Of a stretch of DNA of 21,476 bases, positions 16,116 to 21,476 are shown in pieces. Positions within the stretch are counted from its first letter, which is position 1. Every line of letters starts with the position of its first letter. The position numbers and the translations under genes were made by a program. Source of the DNA: an uncultured Eubacteriales bacterium (GTDB lineage Bacteria > Bacillota > Clostridia > Christensenellales > Aristaeellaceae); the NCBI GenBank assembly GCA_900553265.1, contig USDD01000045.1:1-21476 (forward strand), in the 5' to 3' direction. The notes under the pieces are model-generated. The model did not search any database and was not told the DNA's origin. It was given only the letters and a program-made list of their open reading frames with translations.

Positions 16116-16886
16116 ATGAAAAAGCTGCTCTGCGCGCTGCTGGCGCTGGCGATGCTCTGCGCCTGCGCGGCGGCCGAGGAAGTGGATGTGACCGGAACGT
16201 GGTATCTCGCTGAGGGTTACATTGACGGAGTGAGCCTAAATCCCATCCGGATGGGCATGGAAGGGACGATGATCCTTCGGGCGGACGGCACTGTGGACAT
16301 GGACTTGCAGTGGGTACTTTTGGACTTGATCGCGGAAACGGGAATCGATCCGTTCGAGGAGGAACCGCCTGCCGAGATACGATGGAAAATGGACGGCGGC
16401 AAGGTCATTCTGATCAATGAGAACAATGAAACGACGGAGCTGACGCTGGTCGATGGTAGCCTCGTGCACCCCCTGTCGGAGGGCGACTCACTGGTATTCG
16501 GCCGTGAAAAACCGGCCGCGAACTATTTCGATCCCGGCGCGCCGCTCGCGGACGCGGCGCTGGAGGACTTCGACGGCACGTGGAACGCCACGGTTGTCAA
16601 CTTTGCCGGCATGGAGGTCACCGTGGGGGAAATGCTTCTGGAGATAACCGTCGAGCTGTCCGGCGGCAGCGGCACCATCACCGATTCCAGCTACGGCATT
16701 GATGAGCCGATAACCTACGCGGTGACCGGCGAGCTCGTCGACGGCGTGCTGACCGTCACCAAAGTGGAGCCCGAGACGGACGAGGCCTCCATCATGACGT
16801 TTACGCTCTGCGACAGCGGCGTGATGGTCTATTCCAGTGATAGTCTTTTGATCTACTTCGAGCGCGCCGAAGGCGCGGAGGAATAG
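16116..16886 (+). CDS. Exported two-domain lipocalin-like protein, paralog 2
   Basis: A 256-residue paralog. ATG 16116 follows AGGAGG (16101-16106) at 9 nt. Signal peptide and lipobox (MLCAC, Cys17) are the same as in paralog 1. GxW motifs lie at Trp29 (VTGTWYL) and Trp156 (DFDGTWNAT). Compared with paralog 1 it has an acidic insert at about 65-88 (ending EEEPPAEIRW), which is shared almost base for base with paralog 3, whereas the first 35 residues after GTWYL are different. Conserved landmarks are KMDGGKV, LVDGSLV, REKP..NYFDPGAPL, ELSGGSGT, VTGELVDGVLT and DSGVMVY...YFERAE. No terminator follows, so it may be co-transcribed with paralog 3. Function unknown; location outside the membrane is inferred from the signal. 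Confidence 0.8.
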   Translation: MKKLLCALLALAMLCACAAAEEVDVTGTWYLAEGYIDGVSLNPIRMGMEGTMILRADGTVDMDLQWVLLDLIAETGIDPFEEEPPAEIRWKMDGGKVILINENNETTELTLVDGSLVHPLSEGDSLVFGREKPAANYFDPGAPLADAALEDFDGTWNATVVNFAGMEVTVGEMLLEITVELSGGSGTITDSSYGIDEPITYAVTGELVDGVLTVTKVEPETDEASIMTFTLCDSGVMVYSSDSLLIYFERAEGAEE

Positions 16887-16905
16887 CCACCTGCGCGCTC
16901 TGGCC

Positions 16906-16934
16906 TTTGCAAAGCGCAGCCGCCCTGTTGCAAT
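16906..16934 (+). promoter_or_regulatory. Degenerate promoter remnant upstream of paralog 3
   Basis: TTTGCA (16906-16911), 17-nt spacer, TGCAAT (16929-16934). It aligns with the paralog 2 promoter (same flanking AATAAACGCGC on the right) but the key A at position 2 of the -10 is G and the -35 is also changed, so it should be much weaker. Together with the lack of a terminator after paralog 2, this suggests paralog 3 relies mainly on read-through. Confidence 0.55.
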
Positions 16935-16974
16935 AAACGCGCAGATTCAAACGACTGACGGGAGGACAACGACG

Positions 16975-17766
16975 ATGAAAAAGCTGCACTGCGCGCTGCT
17001 GGCGCTGGCAATGCTCTGCGCCTGCGCGGCGGCCGAGACCGTGGATGTGACCGGGACGTGGTATCTCACTAAGTCTTACAATGAGAAATTTGACCTGGAC
17101 TGCGTCCAGATGGGTCTGGATGCAACGCTGACGCTTCAACCGGATGGCACTGTGGACATGGATGCTCAGTGGGAATTTATGAGCAGGATATGGGAGGATG
17201 AAGTCGGCCCGGACGAGACGACCGATGAGGAACCGCCTGCCGAGATACGTTGGAAAATGGACGGCGACAAGGTCATTCTGACCTATGAGAACAATGAAAC
17301 GAGGGAACTGACGCTGGTCGACGGCAACCTCGTGGAAATCGAGGAGGAGTTTGACACGACGCAGGTGTACAGCCGCGAAAAGCCGGTTTTGAACTATTTC
17401 GATCCCGGCGCGCCGCTCACGGACGTGACGCTGGAGGATTTCGACGGCACGTGGAACGCCGCGATTATCAACATGGGCGGCTGGGAGGTCACTGCGGAGG
17501 AGCTCTCTCTGGAGATGACCGTCGAACTCTCCGGCGGCAGCGGCACCATCACCGATTCCAGCGCCGTTCTCAGAAAGCCGCAGATTTACACGGTGACCGG
17601 CGTGCTGGCCGACGGCGTGCTGACCATCACCGAGGCCGATTCCGACGCGGACACCCCCGCCGGCATGGCGCTGCAGCTCTACGACAGCGGCGTGATGGTC
17701 TATGCCGAGGGCGACATGGGCGTGATCTACTTCGAGCGCGCCGAGACCGCCGAAAGCGCGGCGTAA
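16975..17766 (+). CDS. Exported two-domain lipocalin-like protein, paralog 3 (mosaic)
   Basis: A 263-residue paralog with GGAGG 10 nt before ATG 16975. The signal is MKKLHCALLALAMLCACAAAE: the usual Leu5 is His, but the hydrophobic core and Cys17 lipobox are kept. GxW motifs at Trp29 and Trp160. The protein is a patchwork: its middle (EEPPAEIRWKMDG, ELTLVDGNLV) matches paralog 2 nearly base for base, whereas from codon 213 to the stop it is identical to paralog 1. Only the stretch after GTWYL (TKSYNEKFDLDC) is unlike the others. It ends with the terminator/promoter cassette copied from paralog 1. The function is unknown; like its relatives it should be anchored or secreted. Confidence 0.8.
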   Translation: MKKLHCALLALAMLCACAAAETVDVTGTWYLTKSYNEKFDLDCVQMGLDATLTLQPDGTVDMDAQWEFMSRIWEDEVGPDETTDEEPPAEIRWKMDGDKVILTYENNETRELTLVDGNLVEIEEEFDTTQVYSREKPVLNYFDPGAPLTDVTLEDFDGTWNAAIINMGGWEVTAEELSLEMTVELSGGSGTITDSSAVLRKPQIYTVTGVLADGVLTITEADSDADTPAGMALQLYDSGVMVYAEGDMGVIYFERAETAESAA

Positions 17767-17775
17767 GAACCGACG

Positions 17776-17812
17776 AAACCGCCGCCGGAGCATCGTCTCC
17801 GGCGGCGGTTTT
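17776..17812 (+). terminator. Strong intrinsic terminator after paralog 3
   Basis: Second exact copy of the 15-bp stem with CATCGT loop and T run seen after paralog 1, located 10 nt after the paralog 3 stop codon. Confidence 0.93.
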
Positions 17813-17827
17813 GCATGCCCTCCCGTC

Positions 17828-17856
17828 TTTACAAAGGACAAACGTTTTGTTATAAT
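17828..17856 (+). promoter_or_regulatory. Near-consensus promoter of paralog 4
   Basis: TTTACA (17828-17833), 17-nt spacer, TATAAT (17851-17856) with the TGT extension; an exact copy of the paralog 2 promoter. Confidence 0.9.
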
Positions 17857-17896
17857 AAACACGCAGATTCAAACGACACACAGGAGGAAACCGACG

Positions 17897-18658
17897 ATGA
17901 AAAAACTGCTCTGCGCGCTGGTGGCGCTGGCGATGCTCTGCGCCTGCGCGGCGGCCGAGGAAGCGGATGTGACCGGGACGTGGTATCTCGCTGAAGCACT
18001 TTTCGGCGATGACAGCTTCAATCCCGCTGATGGAAATTTTGTGGTGATACTCACCTTTCAGACGGACGGGACTGTCGCTGTAAGCGTGCAGGAGGTTCTC
18101 CTGAACGATGTGGACGAAGCTTGGAATGCTCTGGCACAATGGAGCATGGACGGCGACAGCGGCATCGTTGCCTTCGAGAATTACACAATAGGCTTCACGC
18201 TGGTCGACGGCAATCTCGTGTTTGAAGATTATGGGTTCGACGAGTCTCCTGACGACGGCTCTGAGCCTGAGGCAGATATCCGGATCTTCTTCAGCCGGGA
18301 GAAGCCGAAGCTGGCCTATTTCGACCTCGGCGCACCGCGCACGGATGTGACGCTTGAAGACTTTGACGGCAGTTGGAACGCGACGGCTGTGAAATACGGC
18401 CCGATCATGTCTCCCATCGAAAGCTATGAAGAAGCGCCGACCCTCGAACTGTCCGGCGGAAAAGGCACGGCTTGGCTGCAATTGGATATGTCCGAAGCGG
18501 TGCCGGTGACTGGAGAAATGGTCGACGGCACGCTGATTCTCACCGAAGCCGTCCCGGACGCAGACGAGACTTCCTCCATGGTGCTTATCCTGTACGACAG
18601 CGGTTCGATGACCTGTTCCACCGGAGAATACATATACTGCTTCGAGCGCGTAGAATAG
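17897..18658 (+). CDS. Exported two-domain lipocalin-like protein, paralog 4 (most diverged)
   Basis: A 253-residue paralog. ATG 17897 has AGGAGG at 17882-17887, 9 nt away. The signal region (MKKLLCALVALAMLCAC) is nearly identical to the others; GxW motifs are at Trp29 (VTGTWYL) and, as GSW, at Trp160 (LEDFDGSWNAT). Both halves have drifted: the region at 33-90 and the acidic stretch at about 112-128 (DESPDDGSEPEAD) are unique, and the end is MTCSTGEYIYCFERVE. Much of the variable part looks less GC-rich than the surrounding core genes. Landmarks LVDGNLV, REKP, ELSGG.GT, VTGEMVDGTL and LYDSG are retained. No terminator follows; the promoters of the two-component system start within about 30 nt of its stop. 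Confidence 0.8.
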   Translation: MKKLLCALVALAMLCACAAAEEADVTGTWYLAEALFGDDSFNPADGNFVVILTFQTDGTVAVSVQEVLLNDVDEAWNALAQWSMDGDSGIVAFENYTIGFTLVDGNLVFEDYGFDESPDDGSEPEADIRIFFSREKPKLAYFDLGAPRTDVTLEDFDGSWNATAVKYGPIMSPIESYEEAPTLELSGGKGTAWLQLDMSEAVPVTGEMVDGTLILTEAVPDADETSSMVLILYDSGSMTCSTGEYIYCFERVE

Positions 18659-18685
18659 CCGCCCGCGCGCCCCATCGCCCTCCCT

Positions 18686-18714
18686 TCGACATTTTTCCCG
18701 AAATGTGATATTAT
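18686..18714 (+). promoter_or_regulatory. Upstream promoter of the two-component operon with an internal dyad
   Basis: TCGACA (18686-18691), 17-nt spacer, TATTAT (18709-18714); each hexamer matches 5 of 6 consensus positions. The inverted repeat ACATTT-6-AAATGT (18689-18706) overlaps the -35 end and spacer and could be an operator. Confidence 0.6.
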
Positions 18715-18735
18715 TTAGGCAAGTTTTGAGAATGG

Positions 18736-18764
18736 TTGCAAGTTTGCGCCAAAGTGATTATAAT
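18736..18764 (+). promoter_or_regulatory. Downstream promoter of the two-component operon
   Basis: TTGCAA (18736-18741), 17-nt spacer, perfect TATAAT (18759-18764), about 33 nt before the response-regulator start. The octamer GCAAGTTT occurs twice, at 18719-18726 and at 18738-18745 over the -35, and might be a regulator binding site. Confidence 0.72.
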
Positions 18765-18796
18765 GTAGATAGAAATGTGTTATTCGGGGTGATTTC

Positions 18797-19492
18797 ATGT
18801 CTATGTATCCGCTCATTCTGATTGCCGACGACGATCCGGTCGTGCACGAGTCGCTGGGACTGTATCTCGAATCGGAGGGCTATGAGCATCAGAGTGCTTA
18901 CGACGGGCAGCAGGCTTTGGAAATGGTCGAAAGCCTTCATCCCGATTTGATCGTGCTGGATCTGATGATGCCGCGGGTTTCGGGCATCGACGTGTGCCGC
19001 ACCGTGCGCCAGACGAGCACGCTGCCCATCATCATGCTCACCGCCAAGGGCGAGGAGATCGACCGCATTCTCGGTCTGGAGCTGGGCGCGGACGACTACA
19101 TCGTCAAGCCCTTCAGCCCCCGCGAGGTGCTGGCGCGCATCAAGGCGGTGCTGCGCCGCTTCTCCGAAAAGACCGGCGACGAGGACAGCTCCATCATCCG
19201 CCTGCCGCAGCTGGAGATCAGTCTGGAGAACTATCAGGTCAAGGCCGCGGGCAAGGTCATTCCCTGCACGCCCAAGGAGGTCGAGATCCTGCACATGCTG
19301 ACCAGCAACGTCGGCCAGGTGTTCTCCCGCGAGCAGATTCTCTCCCGCGTCTGGGGCTACGACTATTTCGGCGACACCCGCACGGTGGACGCGCACATCA
19401 AGCGCATTCGCCAGAAGCTGCCTCAGGAAGGCGTGCCGTGGGCGCTGAAGACGGTCTACGGCGTGGGTTATCGGTTTGAGGTCAACGCATGA
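18797..19492 (+). CDS. OmpR/PhoB-family DNA-binding response regulator
   Basis: Codes for 231 residues. ATG 18797 is preceded by GGGGTGA at 18787-18793. The receiver domain (about 5-118) has the acidic pocket ADDD at 10-13, phospho-acceptor Asp55 in VLDLMMP, Thr82 in MLTAKGEEID and Lys104 in YIVKPFSPREV. The C-terminal winged helix (about 130-229) carries CTPKEVEILHML, FSREQILSRVWGYDYFGDTRTVDAHIKRIRQKL and the closing YGVGYRFE. It is a transcription factor activated by the kinase that follows, whose start overlaps its stop (ATGA). Sequence style is close to WalR/PhoP-type Gram-positive regulators, but the target genes cannot be told; the four exported paralogs immediately upstream are the nearest candidates. 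Two promoters precede it. Confidence 0.97.
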   Translation: MSMYPLILIADDDPVVHESLGLYLESEGYEHQSAYDGQQALEMVESLHPDLIVLDLMMPRVSGIDVCRTVRQTSTLPIIMLTAKGEEIDRILGLELGADDYIVKPFSPREVLARIKAVLRRFSEKTGDEDSSIIRLPQLEISLENYQVKAAGKVIPCTPKEVEILHMLTSNVGQVFSREQILSRVWGYDYFGDTRTVDAHIKRIRQKLPQEGVPWALKTVYGVGYRFEVNA

Positions 19493-21237
19493 AAAAACAA
19501 AGCGTGCTGATTCAGCGCGCCCTCCTCTTTACGGCGATCGTCCTCACTGCGGCGATCGCCGTCGGCCTGCCAACGGGTCTTTTGCTGAGCCGGAACGCGG
19601 CGGTGCGCGCCGCGCGGCAGGAGCTTCTGCCCGAGGCGCGGCTGATGGCCGCGGCGGCGCAGTCCGGCGACGGCGCGCTCTCCTCCTCGGCGGAGCTGTT
19701 CGGCGCGGCCGGCGGCGTGGCATGGCTGGCGGCGGACGGGCAGACAAAGGTGCTGACCGAGTATATCGGCGCGGTGCCCGAGGTACTCTCCGAGTGGATC
19801 GACCGGGCCATGGAGGGCTATGAATGTCTGGGCGACGCCCGGGTGGGCGGACGCAATTACGCCTTCGCAGCGGTGCCGGCGGGCAGCACGGAGTCTCCCG
19901 CGGCGCTGATCGCCATGCTCCCGGCCACCGAGAGCGGCTCGGCGCTGTGCGTGCTGGCGGCGGCGCTGGCCGGACTGGCCGCGGCGGCGCTGACGGGCTG
20001 GGCATTGGTCAAGACGCTGCTTCTGCCCGTGGTTCGGCCCATCGGCAAGCTGCGCGACGTGGCGGTGGCCGTGGCCGACGGCAATCTGGAGGCCCGTGCC
20101 AACGAGCGCGCGCCGGGCGAGATCGGCGAGCTGGCCAAGGCGCTGAACAACGTCTCCACCCAGCTGGCGCGCAATCTCTACACGCTGATCCTCGAGCGCA
20201 ACCGCCTCAAGCACATGCTGGACGGCCTGAGCGAGGGCATCGTGGCCGTGGACAACGAGGGCCGCGTAACCCACACCAATCCCGCGCTGGAGCGGCTGTT
20301 CACCCGGCAGAAGCCCATGCTGCATCTGCCCGACCCGCGCATGAAGATCATCCCGGACAAGACCATCTGGGAGGATTTCGACGGCGTGATCCGCACCGGC
20401 GAGTCCATGACCCGCACGTTCCAGGCGCGGGAAATGACGCTGCGGCTGACCATCACGCCCACGGTGGACGAAATCGGCGCCATCGCCGGCGCGGTGGGCC
20501 TCATCTCGGACATCACCCAGCAGGAACGGCTGGAGCGCACCCGGCGCGAATACGTCTCCAACGTCTCCCACGAGCTGCGCACGCCGCTGACGGCGGTTCG
20601 CGCGCTGGTGGAGCCGCTGAAGGACGGCATGGTCACGTCCGAGGCCGACCGCATGCGCTATTACGACATCATCCTCCGGGAGGTCATGCGCCTGTCCCGG
20701 CTCATCAACGACCAGCTGGAGCTTTCGCGCCTGCAGAGCGGCACCATTCCCATCGAAAAGACGCGGGTGGCGCTGGACGATCTGGTCTACGACGTGTGCG
20801 ACCGCTACGCCAATATCGCCATAGAGCGCGGGCTGGAGCTGAAGGTGCTCACCGACTTCTCCGACTGCCCGGCGGTCTGGGCCAACGCCGACCGCGTGGA
20901 GCAGATGCTCATCATCCTGCTGGACAACGCCATGAAGTACACCGAGAAGGGCTCGGTCAGCGTGTCGGCCACCTGGGACGAAAAGCGCGTGGTGCTCAGC
21001 GTGCAGGACACCGGCATCGGCATCGCCGACGAGGATCTGCCCTATGTGTTCGACCGGTTCTACAAGGTGGACAAGGCCCACAGCGGCAAGGGCAGCGGCC
21101 TCGGCCTGTCCATCGCCAGCGAACTGCTCAAGCGCATGGGCGAGGAGATCTGGGTCACCAGCGAGCAGGGCAAGGGCAGCGAGTTCTCCTTCACCATCGC
21201 CCGCTTCGACGCGCAGAAGGCGGCCGAGGAGGAATGA
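19489..21237 (+). CDS. Membrane sensor histidine kinase with HAMP and PAS domains
   Basis: Codes for 582 residues, overlapping the regulator by 4 nt. Membrane helix 1 at about 9-33, an extracytoplasmic sensor region at about 34-150 (alanine-rich, no recognised fold), helix 2 at about 152-179, HAMP at about 178-232 (PIGKLRDVAVAVADGNLEAR), PAS at about 238-345 beginning LDGLSEGIVAVDNEGRV, HisKA with the phospho-accepting His361 in SNVSHELRTPLTA, and the ATPase domain with Asn480 (LLDNAMKYTEKG), DTGIGI at 507-512, FDRFYKVD and GKGSGLGLS at 533-541. This HAMP-PAS layout is that of PhoR/WalK/ResE-type kinases. The external loop is short for a large ligand and the signal is unknown. A terminator follows 110 nt later. 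Confidence 0.97.
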   Translation: MKKQSVLIQRALLFTAIVLTAAIAVGLPTGLLLSRNAAVRAARQELLPEARLMAAAAQSGDGALSSSAELFGAAGGVAWLAADGQTKVLTEYIGAVPEVLSEWIDRAMEGYECLGDARVGGRNYAFAAVPAGSTESPAALIAMLPATESGSALCVLAAALAGLAAAALTGWALVKTLLLPVVRPIGKLRDVAVAVADGNLEARANERAPGEIGELAKALNNVSTQLARNLYTLILERNRLKHMLDGLSEGIVAVDNEGRVTHTNPALERLFTRQKPMLHLPDPRMKIIPDKTIWEDFDGVIRTGESMTRTFQAREMTLRLTITPTVDEIGAIAGAVGLISDITQQERLERTRREYVSNVSHELRTPLTAVRALVEPLKDGMVTSEADRMRYYDIILREVMRLSRLINDQLELSRLQSGTIPIEKTRVALDDLVYDVCDRYANIAIERGLELKVLTDFSDCPAVWANADRVEQMLIILLDNAMKYTEKGSVSVSATWDEKRVVLSVQDTGIGIADEDLPYVFDRFYKVDKAHSGKGSGLGLSIASELLKRMGEEIWVTSEQGKGSEFSFTIARFDAQKAAEEE

Positions 21238-21259
21238 GCCCGCGCAGGCGGCATGGGAA

Positions 21260-21320
21260 GAGCGTTCTCTCCTTTGAGAGGGAGCGTTCTAAACCGACGA
21301 CGCGTCGCCTAAGGCGCGTC
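21260..21320 (+). other. Structured non-coding stretch after the kinase gene
   Basis: GAGCGTTCT occurs twice (21260-21268 and 21282-21290) flanking a small CTCTC/GAGAG hairpin, and a second hairpin GACGCG (21299-21304)/CGCGTC (21315-21320) follows. No open frame with a ribosome site is seen. Role unknown; it may be part of the kinase operon's 3' untranslated region. Confidence 0.4.
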
Positions 21321-21347
21321 CTATATTCAGAAGCCGCGTGTTTTTTC

Positions 21348-21385
21348 GCTGACGGAGGTCATAACATGCTTCCGTCAGCTTTTTT
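21348..21385 (+). terminator. Intrinsic terminator of the two-component operon
   Basis: A 9-bp stem (GCTGACGGA at 21348-21356, TCCGTCAGC at 21371-21379) with a 14-nt loop, followed by six Ts (21380-21385). Confidence 0.85.
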
Positions 21386-21399
21386 ATGGGAAATAATTA

Positions 21400-21476
21400 T
21401 CCCCCGGCGAGGCCGGGGGAACAGCTTGTCAAAAAAGTCTTTTTGACAAGCTGGTGGACGGGGGAGCAAGCTCCCC
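21400..21476. repeat. Cluster of three perfect palindromes, probably an interspersed repeat cut by the window end
   Basis: Three adjacent inverted repeats: TCCCCCGGC-GAG-GCCGGGGGA (21400-21420); CAGCTTGTCAAAAA (21422-21435) with TTTTTGACAAGCTG (21440-21453) around a 4-nt loop; and GGGGAGC-AA-GCTCCCC (21461-21476), which likely continues past the edge. The middle one has runs of A and T that would act as a terminator arm in either direction. The compact arrangement is like that of REP/palindromic-unit elements. Confidence 0.6.

Larger units (their letters stand above)
17610..17860 (+). repeat. 251-bp perfect direct repeat, copy B
   Basis: Identical to 15833-16083. It contains the end of paralog 3, the terminator and the promoter core of paralog 4. 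One base after its right end the leader instead matches the paralog 3 leader (16 bp shared: 16940-16955 and 17862-17877), which marks a sharp recombination border. Confidence 0.95.

Noticed and set aside
15833..17860. The repeats in the array as a CRISPR or a mobile element
   Set aside because: Only two long copies exist, they lie in coding and regulatory sequence of paralogous genes, and there are no spacers, terminal inverted repeats or transposase.
18797..21237. Naming the two-component system WalRK
   Set aside because: The domain layout is similar, but the typical WalRK companions (walH/walI, metallo-beta-lactamase gene) are absent downstream and the second PAS-like external fold is not evident.

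Overview
The window reads as a chromosomal segment of a high-GC anaerobic Firmicute, most likely a member of the Clostridia. It has a Gram-positive type DNA polymerase III (PolC), the Firmicute envelope/isoprenoid order frr-uppS-cdsA-dxr-rseP-ispG-polC, an LCP-family cell-wall protein and a DUF3786-type protein. All recognisable genes lie on the + strand. I cannot name a genus from sequence alone.

Left part (1-1389): the 3' end of an APH-type sugar kinase, then a secreted or membrane-anchored LytR-CpsA-Psr protein starting at TTG 453 and closed by a strong intrinsic terminator. Central part (1466-15020): a sigma-A-like promoter (TTGCGG-17-TACAAT) drives frr. A second terminator with no visible promoter behind it sits just upstream of uppS. 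Then follow, tightly spaced, uppS, cdsA, dxr, rseP, ispG, a DUF3786 gene, polC, a MATE exporter and rarA. This run could be one transcription unit of about 13 kb. It joins undecaprenyl and phospholipid precursor synthesis, two MEP-pathway enzymes that feed UppS, intramembrane proteolysis, the replicative polymerase and a replication-fork ATPase.

Right part (15021-21237): the most unusual region. Four tandem paralogous genes encode small exported proteins (244-263 aa) with the same signal peptide/lipobox and two GxW-led halves that resemble two lipocalin-like beta domains. They are separated by short cassettes made of a strong terminator and a consensus promoter with an extended -10. A perfect 251-bp direct repeat (15833-16083 and 17610-17860) covers the last codons of paralogs 1 and 3, their terminators and the promoters of paralogs 2 and 4, which indicates recent gene conversion. 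Paralog 1 alone has a long (about 190 nt) leader with mutually exclusive hairpins. Directly downstream, behind two tandem promoters, lies an OmpR-type response regulator overlapping a HAMP-PAS histidine kinase.

The right end (21238-21476) is non-coding: a terminator for the kinase operon and a run of three perfect palindromes that looks like an interspersed repeat cut off by the window edge. I see no tRNA, rRNA, CRISPR array, transposase or phage gene. The best candidate for something undescribed is the four-gene exported-protein array with its cassette-like regulation next to the two-component system.
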